Shown piece by piece: positions 34,442 to 52,623 of a stretch of DNA of 55,000 nucleotides; positions within the stretch are counted from its first letter, which is position 1; every line of letters starts with the position of its first letter. Below the pieces are notes generated by a model. The model was given only the letters and a program-made list of their open reading frames with translations. It ran no database searches and was not told where the DNA came from. The position numbers and the translations under genes were made by a program. The stretch comes from Chondrilla cf. caribensis (Eukaryota > Porifera > Demospongiae > Chondrillida > Chondrillidae). The DNA lies in contig OZ026567.1 of NCBI GenBank assembly GCA_964020155.1, forward strand, positions 4,522,940-4,577,939, written 5' to 3'.

Positions 34442-36199
34442 TGATGATGTTCTTTCCCGTTCTTTCTTATTTGAAGTGAAGACGAAAGGTTCAACATGTA
34501 ATGTTGGGCCACTATCCACTGGAGACAATGACTGCCGAGGTCAGTCCGAGCCTACAGCAGTTGCCCTCAATACCAATTAGCTATTGCTGACATATTGAGT
34601 CCAATTACTGCATATTCGTTGTGGGGCAATCACATGCACAGTTGGTTGTGTGCTCTTTCCACTGCAGACTGCTGCACCACGGAGGATGGTATAGTTAATT
34701 TCAAACCTGATTCCCTGACTGTGGGTGTATCCTACCAGCAAAGAGCTACTGCTATTCTCACTGCTCAGTGGGACTATGATGGTATGTGTGACTATGAAAA
34801 TAAATACATGATGAGGTTATAGTCAAATGAGCTCACTTTCACTCATGTATCTTTGTGTGAATGTAGATGGAATGTGTGTATACAAGCGTGAACATATGTG
34901 CACATTTTTGTGTACACGTACATGTATGCCTGTATGTGTGCATGTATCATGAGTGTGCATAAATACACGTGTGGGGGTGTATGTGTGCATATGGGATTAG
35001 TTTCTCTCCCTCTCTGTATGTGTGTGTATTCATATGTTAGTGTGGACTCTATCTCTGTGGTTATGCATATATTTTGTTTGTGGATAGACAATACTTTATG
35101 ATTCTCATTTTATGCTTCATTGACATGTTTGCAGATCAGATGAATACAACACATGACTTCCTAATTAAAATCAAATTAAAATATGATAACGATGAACCAC
35201 ACGAATATTGTTACTATGTAACTAATGTGAGTCCATGAGTGGTGACCATTGACTACTTTGTGCAACTGTTGCAAGCTACATTTGGGACAAAGAGCCATTA
35301 ACAATCTCTGTTGTGCTGGAACCCATGCAAAACCCCTATTTTGTTCACAATTTACTTATTTATTGCAGACAGTAAGAAAATTTGTAGCTCTGCCAGAAGG
35401 TTTTGTGACGAATTCTCCTTATGAAAAGTCAGTGAACATTACTATTGTAAGTACAGTGTGTGTGTGTGTGTGGAGGTGGGTGGGTGTTTAGGTGTAGTGT
35501 GTGTGTGTGTGGGGGGGGGTGAGTGGGTGTTTGGGTGTAGTGTGTGGGGGTGTGGGTGGGTGAGTGGGTGTTTGAGTGTAGGTGGGTGGGTGGGTGTGTA
35601 TGTGTGTAGGTGGGTGGGTGGGTAGGTTTGGTGTGTATAAGTGTGCATATGAGTGTGTATATGGGCTTGAGTGGGTGTGTATATTGGTATATATGGGTGT
35701 AGGTAGGTGTGTATACAGATGTAAGTGGGTGTGTATATGGGTGTAGGTAGGTGTGAATATGGGTGTAAGTGGGCGTGTATTTGTACCCCTCGCTGCAGGA
35801 ATTGGGCACAGACAACAAACTGAGCACAGGTCTGACTGTGGACAGAAATACACACTGTTGGAGTGTGATGGGTAACAGGTCTTTGGACGTGTGTGGTGAT
35901 CAGGGTGAGTGAACAAGATGGAGGAAGACAGTATTGACAGTCTTGTTCAACTAGTTCTTCCTCTCTCTCTCTAGTCCCATCTCCTCCAGTCGACGTATCA
36001 GCAGTGTTGAGTGTGAATTGCTCTACCAACCAGTCCACATTCACAGTGGAATGGAGTCCTCCATGGTACCACAATACCACAATACTGTACTACCTGGTGG
36101 AATTCGAAGGCTCTTCATCTAATAGAGTGTTCACAGTGAGTAGCTAGTACAAACGTAATGTCCTTAATCCCGTGTGTTTATATACTTATAGTGGACCTA

Positions 36200-36279
<80 letters not shown>

Positions 36280-37805
36280 GTGTATGTGTGTGTATGCGTG
36301 TGTGCATGTGTGTGTGCGTGCGTGCGTACCACAATACCCCAATACTCCATTATTATACTCAAGTTTTTGGAGAGATTGGGGTATTGTGGTACAGTGGAGG
36401 CACTGTACCACAATACCCCAATACTCCATTATGACATGAGAGTTTTTGGCAAGAATAATATTATACCAACATTCACAAATATAAGTGTAAGTACATGAAG
36501 AATAGTCTATGTATCACAAAATGGTTGCTCCAAGCAGTGTCTGCTACCTCGCCTCTTCAGAAAAACACCAGCTATGTGTCCACTGAACTGACCATGTCAA
36601 AAGGCTATGTTCAGGTGAGTCATCATGCCTGTGTTGTAAAGCCTATGGCTATAGGATTCACAGCACACCTATTTTGTAGATGGTAGACATTTAAAATTAA
36701 GGTATGGCTATGCAAGACTAAGGTAAGGAGTCCCCACATAAGCTAGTACAGAGCATAGACATGGTCTATCAGAAGTGTACGATAAAAAACTTATTGAGGA
36801 GGTCCTACTCTGGATGCATGGCAATTGTGATTGGCTCTTAATTGTGTTTCCTTGGTCCTATAGGTGAGGGCAGGGGTAATAGGTCTCAACTGTTTTACAT
36901 GTTACTTGTACAAGTATCTTGACGTTGTCGAAGTCCGCCTTGGTCGCTCATCAAGGGTGAATATCACCGAGGACAGGTCATCTTGCCCTACACAGACCGC
37001 AGCGACCACGACAACAACACCATCCACAATCGCAACACCGTCCATAGTGGCAACACCGTCCATAGTCGCAACACCATCCACAGTCGCAACACCGTCCACA
37101 GTCGCAACACTGTCCACAGTCACAAAAGATGGAGGGAATGACATGTACATTGTTGTCACTTCTTCTGTCATAAGCAGCATACTGGTTGTTGCGATTGTGG
37201 TTACCATGGTGATAGCTGTAATTATTTACAAGTATCAAAGCCAAGTTGTCATTTTGGAATATAGAGATCCTCCAGACTTCAATCCTACTTCTCCACCACT
37301 CCCATTTTCAGGATCTGTCTTCATCGTAGCCTCAACTGAAGAAAACGAAGAGGTGCAGTACAAGTTGAGGTACTTGGTCTGTGATCTTGCCAACAATGGG
37401 ATAGAATCTGTTTACTACGAGTACGAAAGGACATCCCATGGTCCAGAGAGTCCGGCCGCTTTAGGGATTTCCCAGTGGGTGGAGCTTCAGTTCCAGACGT
37501 GTGACCTTGTACTGTTTGCCTTTACAAAGAGGTTCTTGGAAGAGTGGAGAAGAGAGAGTACGGATCAGTTGAGTCCTGTGGTGTGGAGTTCACGTCATGT
37601 GTTGGACGGCCTTCTTCCCCACCAGGGTAACATCAGTAAATTTGGAGTAGTTTTGATGGGAGAAGATTGTACCATTCCTCCGGGATTGAAGCGTTTTCAA
37701 GTGTTTCGTTTGTTCAATGGTGACAGTCCAACTATTCACTCAGAGCAACTGATCAGATACATTCTAGAGACTCCTCCCTATGCTCCACCACGTGTTTCCA
37801 CGTGA
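33792..37805 (+). CDS. IL-17-receptor-like receptor 4
   Basis: Exons 33792-33840, 33921-33950, 34477-34539, 34668-34781, 35135-35226, 35369-35446, 35799-35904, 35975-36135, 36561-36614, 36864-37805; 1689 nt, 562 residues. Signal peptide [17 protein letters not shown]. Exon 2 reads [10 protein letters not shown]. Exons 3-4 ([39 protein letters not shown]) are shared with gene 5 almost base for base; exons 5-6 diverge strongly from gene 5. The D1-like domain ends [19 protein letters not shown]3 exon 8 ends [16 protein letters not shown]; exon 9 reads [18 protein letters not shown]. The stalk carries six repeats of the ATPS(I/T)V type coded by an 18-bp minisatellite. [27 protein letters not shown] differs by single residues ([22 protein letters not shown]). 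A possible alternative 3' exon at 38048-38258 would add about 70 residues. Confidence 0.85.
34169..34209 (+). other. Candidate cassette exon with in-frame stop (gene 4)
   Basis: A strong acceptor (gacgtctacag) precedes gtgaaaaaggtacaagttag. Spliced after exon 2 it would hit TAG at the seventh codon. The same block is conserved at 39188 in gene 5. Confidence 0.3.
34379..34440. repeat. (GT)n microsatellite in gene 4 intron 2
   Basis: GT tract ending about 36 bp before the exon 3 acceptor. GU on the sense strand. Confidence 0.97.
35450..35795. repeat. GT/GGTG-rich minisatellite in gene 4 intron 6
   Basis: Irregular gtgggtgtttgggtgtagtg and gtgtatatgggtgtaggtag units run up to the exon 7 acceptor. 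The counterpart in gene 5 is at 40390-40675. Confidence 0.9.
36200..36330. repeat. (GT)n microsatellite in gene 4 intron 8
   Basis: GT tract with gcgtg interruptions, on the sense strand. Confidence 0.97.
36329..36495 (+). pseudogene. Two degenerate copies of the FN3 exon tail in gene 4 intron 8
   Basis: Text homologous to the end of gene 5 exon 8 ([21 protein letters not shown]) appears twice: accacaataccccaatactc...caagtttttgg, then again after 36404, ending with a gtaagtacatgaag donor as in gene 5. Neither has its own acceptor. Between them lies a perfect 22-bp inverted repeat (36375-36396 and 36401-36422, spacer gagg). Gene 4 uses the upstream exon ending VFT instead. Confidence 0.6.
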
Positions 37806-38047
37806 GTTGTTGTAGTTGTTTAGTCTACATGTGAAGACGCCCTTCCATTCACTTTCCATCATTTTACATCACAGCACTCCATTATTGTACAATAATATGT
37901 ATTTAATATATTATATTATTTTTATATGTGTAATAATTACAATATGTATTATGAATGACATATGAAATTATTATATGTTAGTATGTATCCATCATATTAT
38001 GTTGATACATAATATATTAATATGTATTTAATGTAATACAATTGCAG

Positions 38048-38258
38048 TATGGGTGGATTTGAGGATGTCATTTCAATTTCGTCTGGAAATTTGAGACATC
38101 ACGTTATGAATATACTTAGTTGTGCAATTTTTTTAGTTGTACAAATCGAATTCTCCTCTGTACAGGCATCATTTCCAGCACATGTCATGATTAACAATAT
38201 CGGTATTTCCATGTTTGGCACTATTTTCCTACATGTGCACGTTTATCACCTCATGTGA
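38048..38258 (+). other. Candidate alternative 3' exon of receptor gene 4
   Basis: acaattgcag is followed by an open frame in phase with the GTGAGT donor that overlaps the gene 4 stop. It would add about 70 residues starting MGGFEDVISISSGNLRHHVM and ending in a hydrophobic stretch. No homologue exists in the other six genes, so chance is possible. Confidence 0.25.
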
Positions 38259-38735
38259 CAAATTCCACAATGACTTATCATGATTTATGTTCTGAGATGT
38301 TCACAACACATAAACATATCTTGTTGTCACAAACAGGTCTGTATCACCTCCAGCAGTGTGCATATGTATCGGTACTAGAGTGACTGTGGTGACCAGCAAT
38401 GAAATTTGACATTTCTAGCTGGTCACCATTGGGTCCATAGCACATCCAGGAGGGTGTGTACGCATCTGTATTTGTGTTGTTGAGTTTGACATGGACACTG
38501 GGCAGCCCATAGTGACCATAGTTAACAGAATGTGAAATCACTTGGGTGGTCACCACGAGGTTTATAGCACCTATATTGGAATGCACATACGAAATATATG
38601 TATTATTATGGTGAATCTAGAAATCAAATCATTCAGGATTGAAGCCGGTTAATGTTTTCAACTGTTCCGTCGCGCAACCCTCATTTTTAGCGCTCGTATA
38701 ATAAGTATTCACACGGCAATACCGGCTTCACATTT

Positions 38736-38773
38736 GCCGCCATTTTGAATTACATGTTTATAACCTCACGTGA
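38736..38773 (+). promoter_or_regulatory. GCCGCCATTTTG and TCACGTGA cluster, gene 5 promoter
   Basis: GCCGCCATTTTG at 38736-38747 and TCACGTGA at 38766-38773, then ctgcggtctat, 136-173 bp before the ATG. Same arrangement as gene 4. Confidence 0.5.
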
Positions 38774-38908
38774 TCTCCTGCGGTCTATAACATCTTATCG
38801 GTAAACAGCAATGCTCTCTGTTGTTTATGATACAAAACTTTAGCTACTGAAAAGGTACCGAAAAGAACTGCTTTCTTTCAAGTAGTACACCTGAGTACGA
38901 CGTTGGAG

Positions 38909-39403
38909 ATGTCATTACAGATCGTCTACATAGCGTTGCTGTGTAGCGTTATGACAGGTACGAACTGTCTTATGTATACCGGTCGGAACGTTTGTTTTAG
39001 CGATACGTTACTGTATTCTCCTGTGCACTCTTTCCAGGTGGAACGAAGGCGGACAAATACGAATGTCGTAAGTTCCTCACAGTAGCTTCTAGAAATACGT
39101 TCTCAATGACTAATAAAAGTTAGCTAACAAGGTAATGGGATAACGACCGAGATGGGTTTCATTTAATAACAAAACTGACGTCTACAGGTGAAAAAGGTAC
39201 AAGTTAGGTCTGCATCACACGACATGAGGTCACGTAAGTACGTACAGCTAAAGTTAGCGCCTTTAATCCTTATAACTTCGTAAGCACCATAGACGTGTGG
39301 TGGTTATCGGGTTGTTAGCGAACACGAGTGACATATTGAAAGTCTTGATCTGACCACGAAGACACCTATCATATACGATAAGCTCTTGTCCCACACTGTG
39401 TGT

Positions 39404-39487
<84 letters not shown>

Positions 39488-39895
39488 ATGTGTGTGTGTA
39501 CGTGTGTGGTGACAATGATGTTCTTTCCCGTTCTTTCTTATTTGAAGTGAAGACGAAAGGTTCAACATGTAATGTTGGGCCACTATCCACTGGAGACAAT
39601 GACTGCCGAGGTCAGTCCGAGCCTACAACAGTTGCCCTCAATACCAATTAGCTATTGCTGACATATTGAGTCCAATTACTGTATATTCGTTGTGGGGCAA
39701 TCACATGCACAGTTGGTTGTGTGCTCTTTCCACTGCAGACTGCTGCACCACGGAGGATGGTATAGTTAATTTCAAGCCTGATTCCCTGACTGTGGGTGTA
39801 TCCTACCAGCAAAGAGCTACTGCTATTCTCACTGCTCAATGGGACTATGATGGTATGTGTGACTATGAAAAGCCATGTGTGTGGGTGGTGGTGGT

Positions 39896-39957
<62 letters not shown>

Positions 39958-42874
39958 TGCATGTGTGTGTGTGGACTCAGTTTTCCCGGTTGTGAATCAT
40001 CAATGTCTCCAATGCCTTATTACTTGAGTGCAGACCAAGTGAATCTGTCTTCTGGCATGTTTGTTATCAACATCATATTACACAACAGAAGAAGTATCTC
40101 TGGTGAACGTTATACAAGTAACTACGACAAATATTGTTATTATGTGAATAAGGTGAGTCCATGAGTGGTGACCATTGACTACTTTGTGCAACTGTTGCAT
40201 GCTACACTTGGGACAAAGAGCCATTAACAAGCTCTGTTGTGCTGGAAGCCTTACAAAATCCCTATTGTTTGGTGTAAATACAATTAGCTCGTTATTTGCA
40301 GAATGTAACAAAATTTGTAGCTCAACTGGACAACTATTCTGAGAAAACATATTACATTGAAGATCTGGTAAACATCACTGTAGTAAGTGAACGTGTGGGT
40401 GTGCGTGTCAGGTGCGTGGGTGTGGGTGTGGTTTGGATGAGGGTGTATATGTGCTGTGTTAAGTGTGTATGTATGTGGGTGTAAGTGGGTGTATGATATT
40501 ATGGATGTGTGGGTGCGTATATGTGTGTAGGTGTGTGTGTGTGTGTGTGTGTGGGTGTGTGGGTATGGGTTTGGGTGTGTATAAGTGTGCATATGAGTGT
40601 GTATATGGGTGTTAGTGGGTGTGTATATGGGTGTTAGTGGGTGTGTATATGGGTGTTAGTGGGTGTGTATTTGTATCCCTCGCTGCAGGAATTGGGCACA
40701 GACAACAAACTGAGCACAGGTCTGACTGTGGACAGAAATAAACACTGTTGGAGTGTGATGGGTAACAGGTCTTTGGATGTGTGTGGTGTTCAGGGTGAGT
40801 GAACAAGATGGAGGAAGACAGTATTGACAGTCTTGTTCAACTAGTTCTTCCTCTCTGTCTAGTCCCATCTCCTCCAGTCAACATATCAGCAGTGTTGAGT
40901 GTGGATTGCTCTACCAACCAGTCCACATTGACAGTGGAGTGGAGTCCTCCATGGTACCACAATACCCCAATGCTCTATTATTATACTCAAGTTTTTGGGG
41001 AGAATAAAATATTCACAAATATCACTGTAAGTACATGAAGAATAGTTGATGTATCACAAAATGGTTGCTCCAAGCAGTGTCTGTTACCTTGTCTCTTCAG
41101 AAAAACACCAGCTATGTGTCCACTGAACTGACCATGTCAAAAGGCTATGTTCGGGTGAGTCATCATGCTTATGTGGTAGAGGGTAGACATTTAAAATTAA
41201 GGTATGGCTATGCATGACTAAAGTGAGGAATCCCACATAAGCTAGTACAGAACATAGACATGGTCTATCAGGAGTGTACGATAAAAAATGTGTTGAGGAG
41301 GTCCTACTCTGCATGCATGGGAATTCCAGTCAACTTTGGATCATTTCCAGGAGATCCAAAATAAGTAGTTATGTACATACATTAGATTGGGAAACTTCAG
41401 CCAATGTATTTGCACCTTCTGTCAGCAATACTCCAGGACCTTCTAACAATACATCCAGTGATAGCCTTCTTCTAGTAGGTTACTGTGCCAGGGACACAGT
41501 AAATGAATAAAGAGAATATTCCCACATAAACCCATACATGCGAGTGTGGACCTCACTTCAGTGATTCACGCTCTACCCCCTAGACTATCTGGGGATTGAT
41601 GTATGTTCCCCCTCACACACATGCAGGATGTAGCCTCTGTGTCCAATTATACAGTTTACCACCCTTATCTTCTAGTGTATCAGGTGATGTGCATTTTTGG
41701 GAAGAGGGGTTTTTGTTTGATAACAAGGGGACTGCTGGTACACTACAGTGTTGTTAAGCTTCAGAAAACCCTCCCTTTGTCAATGAGGCCATGGGCGTGC
41801 TTTCAAATTGTTAGAATTTCAGGATGTGAAGGTTTGAACTGGAGTTTTTAGGAACCCAGCTCACCCCTCCTCCCACTGAAGGGTGTGTCTGACTTCATCA
41901 CTAGTCTGAGAGAAGATGATCTGTGTGGTCATGGTAATCTTATTATAAATTGTAACACCTTCAGCCGGTATTTGTACTTCTTGGTCCTGTAGGTGAGAGC
42001 AGGGATAAAGGGCTCGAACTGTGGGAATTGCCTTTATAAATATGTTGACGGTGTCATAGTCCGCTTTGGTCACTCATCAAGGGTGGATATCACCGAGGGC
42101 AGGTTATCTTGCTCTACACAGACTGCAGCAACCACGACAACAACACCGACCATGACAACAACACCGACCACAACAACAACACCGACCACAACACCTGACA
42201 TGTACATTGTTGTCACTTCTTCTGTCATAAGCAGCATACTGGTTGTTGCGATTGTGGTTGCCTTAGTAGTCTGCGTCATTATTTGTAAGTATAAAAAGAG
42301 AATTGTCATTTCCGAATATGAAGATTCTTCAGTTGATGATGTCAATTCATCTCTACTGCCATCACTGCTACCATCACCGGGATCTGTCTTCATCGTAGCC
42401 TCAACTGTGGAAGACGAAGAGATGCAGTACAAGTTGAGGTACTTGGCACATGATCTTGCCAACAATGGGATAGAATCTGTTTACTACGAGTACGAAAGGA
42501 CATCCCATGGTCCAGAGAGTCCGGCCGCTTTAGGGATTTCCCAGTGGGTGGAGCTTCAGTTCCAGAAGTGTGACCTTGTACTGTTTGCCTTTACAAAGAG
42601 ATTCTTGGAAGAGTGGAAAAGAGAGAGTACGGATCATTTGAGTCCTGTGGTGTGGAGCTCACGTCACGTGTTGGACGGCCTTCTTCCCCACCAGGGTAGC
42701 ATCAGTAAATTTGGAGTAGTTTTGATGGGAGAAGATTGTACCATTCCTCCAGGATTGAAGCGTTTTCAAGTGTTTCGTTTGTTCAATGGTGACAGTCTGA
42801 CTATTCACTCTGAGCAACTGATCAGATACATTCTAGAGACTCCTCCCTATGCTCCACCACGTGTTTCCACGTGA
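38909..42874 (+). CDS. IL-17-receptor-like receptor 5
   Basis: Exons 38909-38957, 39038-39067, 39548-39610, 39739-39852, 40034-40152, 40302-40382, 40689-40794, 40863-41026, 41101-41154, 41993-42874; 1662 nt, 553 residues. Signal peptide [17 protein letters not shown]. Exons 1-4 and 7 copy gene 4; exon 5 (DQVNLSSGMFVINIILHNRR onward) is longer and distinct, so the variable patch is the middle of the D1-like domain. FN3 exon 8 ends [17 protein letters not shown]. The stalk is a Thr/Pro run (TTTTTPTMTTTPTTTTTP). [22 protein letters not shown] as gene 4. SEFIR carries several private substitutions (STVEDEE, YLAHDL, WKRESTDHL, HQGSISK, DSLTIH), so it is the least homogenised copy. An alternative last exon 43041-43077 (acceptor ccctttcag) gives ISHRPPFTSLC, with AATAAA 42 bp later at 43119. 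Confidence 0.85.
39398..39505. repeat. (GT)n microsatellite in gene 5 intron 2
   Basis: Sense-strand GT tract ending about 40 bp before the exon 3 acceptor, same site as in gene 4. Confidence 0.97.
39895..39975. repeat. (GT)n microsatellite in gene 5 intron 4
   Basis: Sense-strand GT tract about 45 bp after the exon 4 donor. Gene 4 lacks it at this site. Confidence 0.97.
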
Positions 42875-43309
42875 GTCGTTGTAGTTGTTTAGTCTACATG
42901 TGAAGAAGCTCACGTACAAAACTGCAGTAAACCAAGGAAAACTTGGAAATTGGTTTGTGTTTGTCCCAGTGTATTGCTGCTGCTGCTGTATTAACTCTCT
43001 CTAGCTTTTGTTGAAGGCATTCTCTGTTCCTCCCTTTCAGGATATCCCACCGTCCTCCCTTCACCAGTCTGTGCTAACTGGATGAGGCCACTAGGGGTAA
43101 TTTGGCAGTCATTCTTGTAATAAATGTTACATTTCAATTCTTAATTTGTTGCATTTTAATTTCTGTTTTATTGTTGTCCCTCATTTTGGTCTGGTGTATT
43201 TAATTAACATGTACATGTATAACCTCTCATCAAGGTATAGGTGTCTTTTGGTACATACCACTGGTCATATGAATCTCACTCTCGTTGCACACACATAGGC
43301 ATGACTATA

Positions 43310-43580
43310 TACAGGCAACTTGCTTAGCAAGTACCCTGGTTCAGATTAGTACACACTCCCGGTTAGTACACACTCCTGGTTAGTACACACTCCTGGTTAG
43401 CACACACTCCTTGTTAGTACACACTCCTGGTTAGTACACACTCCTGGTTAATGACTGCACTTCATTCAGTCCCTAGCTCATGCACTGTATCAAACTGTAC
43501 TGATATATAGTAAGTACCTCTGATAAGAAGTACAGATTTGGTGTGCCCTTCAAGGTGTTTGCCAAGCAAGTTTGATTGTA
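43310..43580. mobile_element. MITE-like element, second copy
   Basis: Starts tacaggcaacttgctta and ends caagcaagtttgattgta; reverse-complement relative of 13673-13851. It carries an internal expansion of about six 17-bp units (ggttagtacacactcct). Confidence 0.75.
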
Positions 43581-43774
43581 TCATATCATACTACACATGC
43601 TGGATCAGATCTCTACTGATGGTCTTGTATGGAAGATGGGAGGCTCATTGAGCCCCGCCCCCATGCCCACATAAACATATTGCAGAATAAATCTTATCTG
43701 CATCACAATTAAGTGTTGACGCTGATCATATTTACTATAGTAGCGGTATACAGTGTGTGATTTTTACCGCACAG

Positions 43775-43781
43775 CCGCCAT
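43775..43781 (+). promoter_or_regulatory. CCGCCAT promoter motif, gene 6
   Basis: Read as cagccgccatttaat, 180 bp before the ATG. Confidence 0.4.
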
Positions 43782-43960
43782 TTAATCACTAGTTAACAAC
43801 ATTAATTATTGTTTATGCGAAGGATGCGATACGGCTTCCCCACAGAGCTTCATTAGCTGAACTCGCCGAGGGACGAAAGGAATCGAATTACGATACATTT
43901 TCTGTTGAGGACGGTTTCTGGCGAGAGCTTGATGGTGTTGCCAACTCTGGTCCGAAGAAA

Positions 43961-49154
<5,194 letters not shown>

Positions 49155-49980
49155 GTTGAATCCACAAGAGTTGCTAACAGGTTGCCATGTTCCCTGTCCC
49201 CCCATCCCTCCCAGGTCCAATGGTAAACCTCTCAGTGTGTGACTCTACCAGTGGCTTCAGTGTTTGTGTTATGATTGTTGTGAGAACATTTTCCATACTA
49301 TCACCTCAAACCAGATAATAGATTTGTTTATTCTGTCAAATCAACAATTTGATTCACTTTCAATGTACTTCACTGTACATGTGATGTATATTAATTAAAT
49401 TTTGAACTTCCTCAATACTTGTTCGCTGAATGAACATTTAGATGAGCATGTACACATGGCCATGATGTGCAGGCATCAAACCTTGGAGGAGTATCGTAGA
49501 GTTCAAAGTCCAATTCATGGCTTTACACAGTGCTCACCAGATGAAGCCATCACTTCAAAGAGTCTAAAACCAAATATTGAAAATAATTGTTTGTCACGTT
49601 ATAATAATGCTACACCATAATATTTTAGATAGTTTAGGTAACTTCATAATACTATCTGATACTTATCCACGTGTGGTGAGTGAGTGAGTGTGTTTACGTC
49701 TTTATGTGTATATGTGTGTACTTGTGTGCGTGAAACAATCTTGTTAGCTAACACATGGGCTGACACCCGCCATGTAGCTAAAGCTTTGCTGAAAAACACT
49801 TCGTATTGTTTATCCGGTGGATAAGCGAAGAGTGCGCCAGACAGACCTCGCTTCGATTTCCGAGATCCTCGTTAGCTGGACTAACCGAGAGACGAAAGGA
49901 ATCAAATCACAGCACATTTTCTGTTGAAGACAGTTCCTGGGAAGAGCCGTAGTGTGTGACCAACTCCGAGTCTGAAAAAA
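49155..49980. other. Intergenic between receptor genes 6 and 7
   Basis: Contains the gene 6 alternative last exon (49215-49242) and the CCGCCAT motif of gene 7 at 49767-49773. Frame 49402-49620 shows no features. Confidence 0.6.
49767..49773 (+). promoter_or_regulatory. CCGCCAT promoter motif, gene 7
   Basis: Read as acacccgccatgtag, 208 bp before the ATG. Confidence 0.35.
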
Positions 49981-50988
49981 ATGGGCCAATTCTTTCTGGC
50001 TTTGGCGTTCTTTTTGCTAACAAGTGAGCCGTACATGATCATATGAAAAGTGTTAAGTCCACTCTGACTCTACCGCTGTTCCCTACCTTCCTCTTCAGTG
50101 GGTTGTCCAGCAGCTGCAGGAGGAGCGTGCGATGAGGATCTCATTAATCATTGCCAGTGCAGTAAGTGTTTGTCTATTTATACTGGCGTACGTGGAATCT
50201 CAGTGAACTCTCTACCTTACTTACTTCGCGCATTGCTATTATAAACACGAAGATATCGAATTAAATTATTCTTTATATTTCGCGCGCCTCAGAGCCCAAC
50301 AACGCGTGATTTACATTCTGTTTCTCATTCCAACATCCCCGCAAAGACTGCCATCACCAACACAATTATTCTCCCAGCCCAGCTTATGTTAATAGAGGCT
50401 TGTTACCAGCCAGGCAGCACAGACCACAGCCCCCTCACACAATCACTGTATGGAAGCGTGTGCAACTATAACTATCCTCTATGTGGGGTCAGGTCATATA
50501 TTCAAACCTGATTTGCTTGTGGAGTATCGTATTTGAGAACATTGAGGAGTTCCAGTAGTGTGTGCACTGGCTAGCAGATATGACAGTATTATAAACAGTC
50601 TGTGTGGACCAGATCCCTCGTCCTGTGGCTGAGAGAAACACCTTCTGCCGTAGGCCCATTGTCAGGGATGCGGGCAACTAGTGGTGGTCTGCATTAGGTC
50701 CTCCATTAGGTCAGGTCGCTTGTTAATTGAATTGTGTTAATGTAATTTGAACAACACTTTGGGTCAGTAACACTACAGTGTTAGCAGTGGCTTCCCTCAC
50801 ATTGTCGGTACATTAATTCACGTACGGTTCACATCTGTTAGGTGACCTTCAACAAGTAGATGAAACAAAGGTGTAGTTATTAATTAAAAATTAAGTAGCA
50901 TTTTCATGTTTTAGGCGGATCCATGTGAACAGAGAGACGTGCTATTGTTCTCTGTAGTCTTTGTTCTGTGTTGTAATCGAACCATACA

Positions 50989-51038
<50 letters not shown>

Positions 51039-52555
51039 CATTCAACCTCATTCCCAACTCTATAGGTGGAAATACATGTTCAGCACCTTGGAGGAGAGGA
51101 GGATCGAGTGAGTGTAGACTCTCATGTCCGATGTAAGATGACATTGATGATGTCAAATCTGCTATATCCCACAGATTGCAATGAATTGCATTGTGGTAGA
51201 AGTAGTGTTAACGTGCAGTACCTGAACAAGACCATCAGCTACACCAATTACAGGACTGCCCATGTATTGGTGGAATGGGATTTCAAAGGTTGGGAGCTAC
51301 AGTACTTACATAGGACCACTTATTTTACATGTTCCCAGTTGTTTTACATGTTCCCATTTGCATTACATGTTCCCAGTTGTTTTACATGTTCCCATTTGCA
51401 TTACATGTTCCCAGTTGTTTTACATGTTTCCATTTGCATTACATGTTCCCAGTTGCATTACATGTTCCCATTTGCATTACATGTTCCCAGTTGTATTACT
51501 TGTTCCCAGTTGTTTTACATGTTCCCAGTTGTTTTACATGTTCCCATTTTCATTACATGTTCCCAGTTGCATTACATGTTCCCATTTGCATTACATGTTC
51601 CCAGTTGCATTACTTGTTCCCAGTTGTTTTACATGTTCCCAGTTGTTTTACATGTTCCCATTTTCATTACATGTTCCCAGTTGCATTACATGTTCCCAGT
51701 TGTTTTATATACGTACTCTGGTATTTCCTTTGATGTGTGACCATTTTTCTTGACAGCAGATGATACACCACGCAGAACGTTCTGTATTGGATTTCATTTT
51801 GCCACAAAGAATAGTTTCTTCTGTTTGCCAAACGTATGTGCGTACCTGTGTGCACATTCACTCGCTGTGTAGCTACTCAACTATTCCTGTCCTCTCTCCT
51901 GTTATCCCCCAGGAAGCACGGCGGTTCAATCTTACCGATGTAGTATCCCATTTGGTTCCTGACTCCTGTCCACAGCCGAACGCAGCACCATTGGCAAACA
52001 CAACTATACAGGTACTTGAATAGAGTACTACATGTATCAAGATTCTCAAGATTCTCTGGCTGTACCAGCTATTGCTGTGTGATACGTGTATGTGTGTGTC
52101 AAAAAAATCACATCTGAAATGTAGACTTTGCACTGCATGACTGTTTGGTCAAGGATTTTGTCTTTTTGTAGTTGGGCGAAAACGAATTTCAACATGGTTT
52201 TGTTGGAGACTGTTGGAGTGTGATGGGTAACAGGTCTTTGAACGTGTGTGGTGTTCAGGGTGAGTGAACAAGATGGAGGAAGAGAGTATTGACAGTCTTG
52301 TTCAACTAGTTCTTCCTCTCTGTCTAGTCCCATCTCCTCCAGTCAACATATCAGCAGTGTTGAGTGTAGATTCATCCACTAACATGTCCACACTCACAGT
52401 GGAGTGGAGTCCTCCACTGTACAACAATACCCCAATACTGTACTACCTGGTGGAATTTGAAGGATCTCAGTCGGACAGAGTGTTCACAGTGAGTAGCTAG
52501 TACAACAGCAATCTCTTGTTTCTGTGTGTTTATGTATATTGGACCTTGTGTGTGT

Positions 52556-52623
<68 letters not shown>

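Larger units (their letters stand above)
37806..38908. other. Intergenic between receptor genes 4 and 5
   Basis: AT-rich, with repeats of taatatgtatttaat at 37890-38030. An acceptor-led open segment at 38048-38258 may be an alternative 3' exon of gene 4. The gene 5 promoter motifs are at 38736-38773. Confidence 0.5.
43078..43960. other. Intergenic between receptor genes 5 and 6
   Basis: Holds AATAAA at 43119-43124, a MITE-like element at 43310-43580, and the gene 6 CCGCCAT motif at 43775-43781. No gene seen. Confidence 0.6.

Noticed and set aside
51066..51740. 224-codon frame with YMFPVVLHVPS repeats
   Set aside because: Its first part is real exon sequence of receptor 7, but the repeat part is the 19-bp intronic minisatellite; a conserved donor after ..WDFK removes it.
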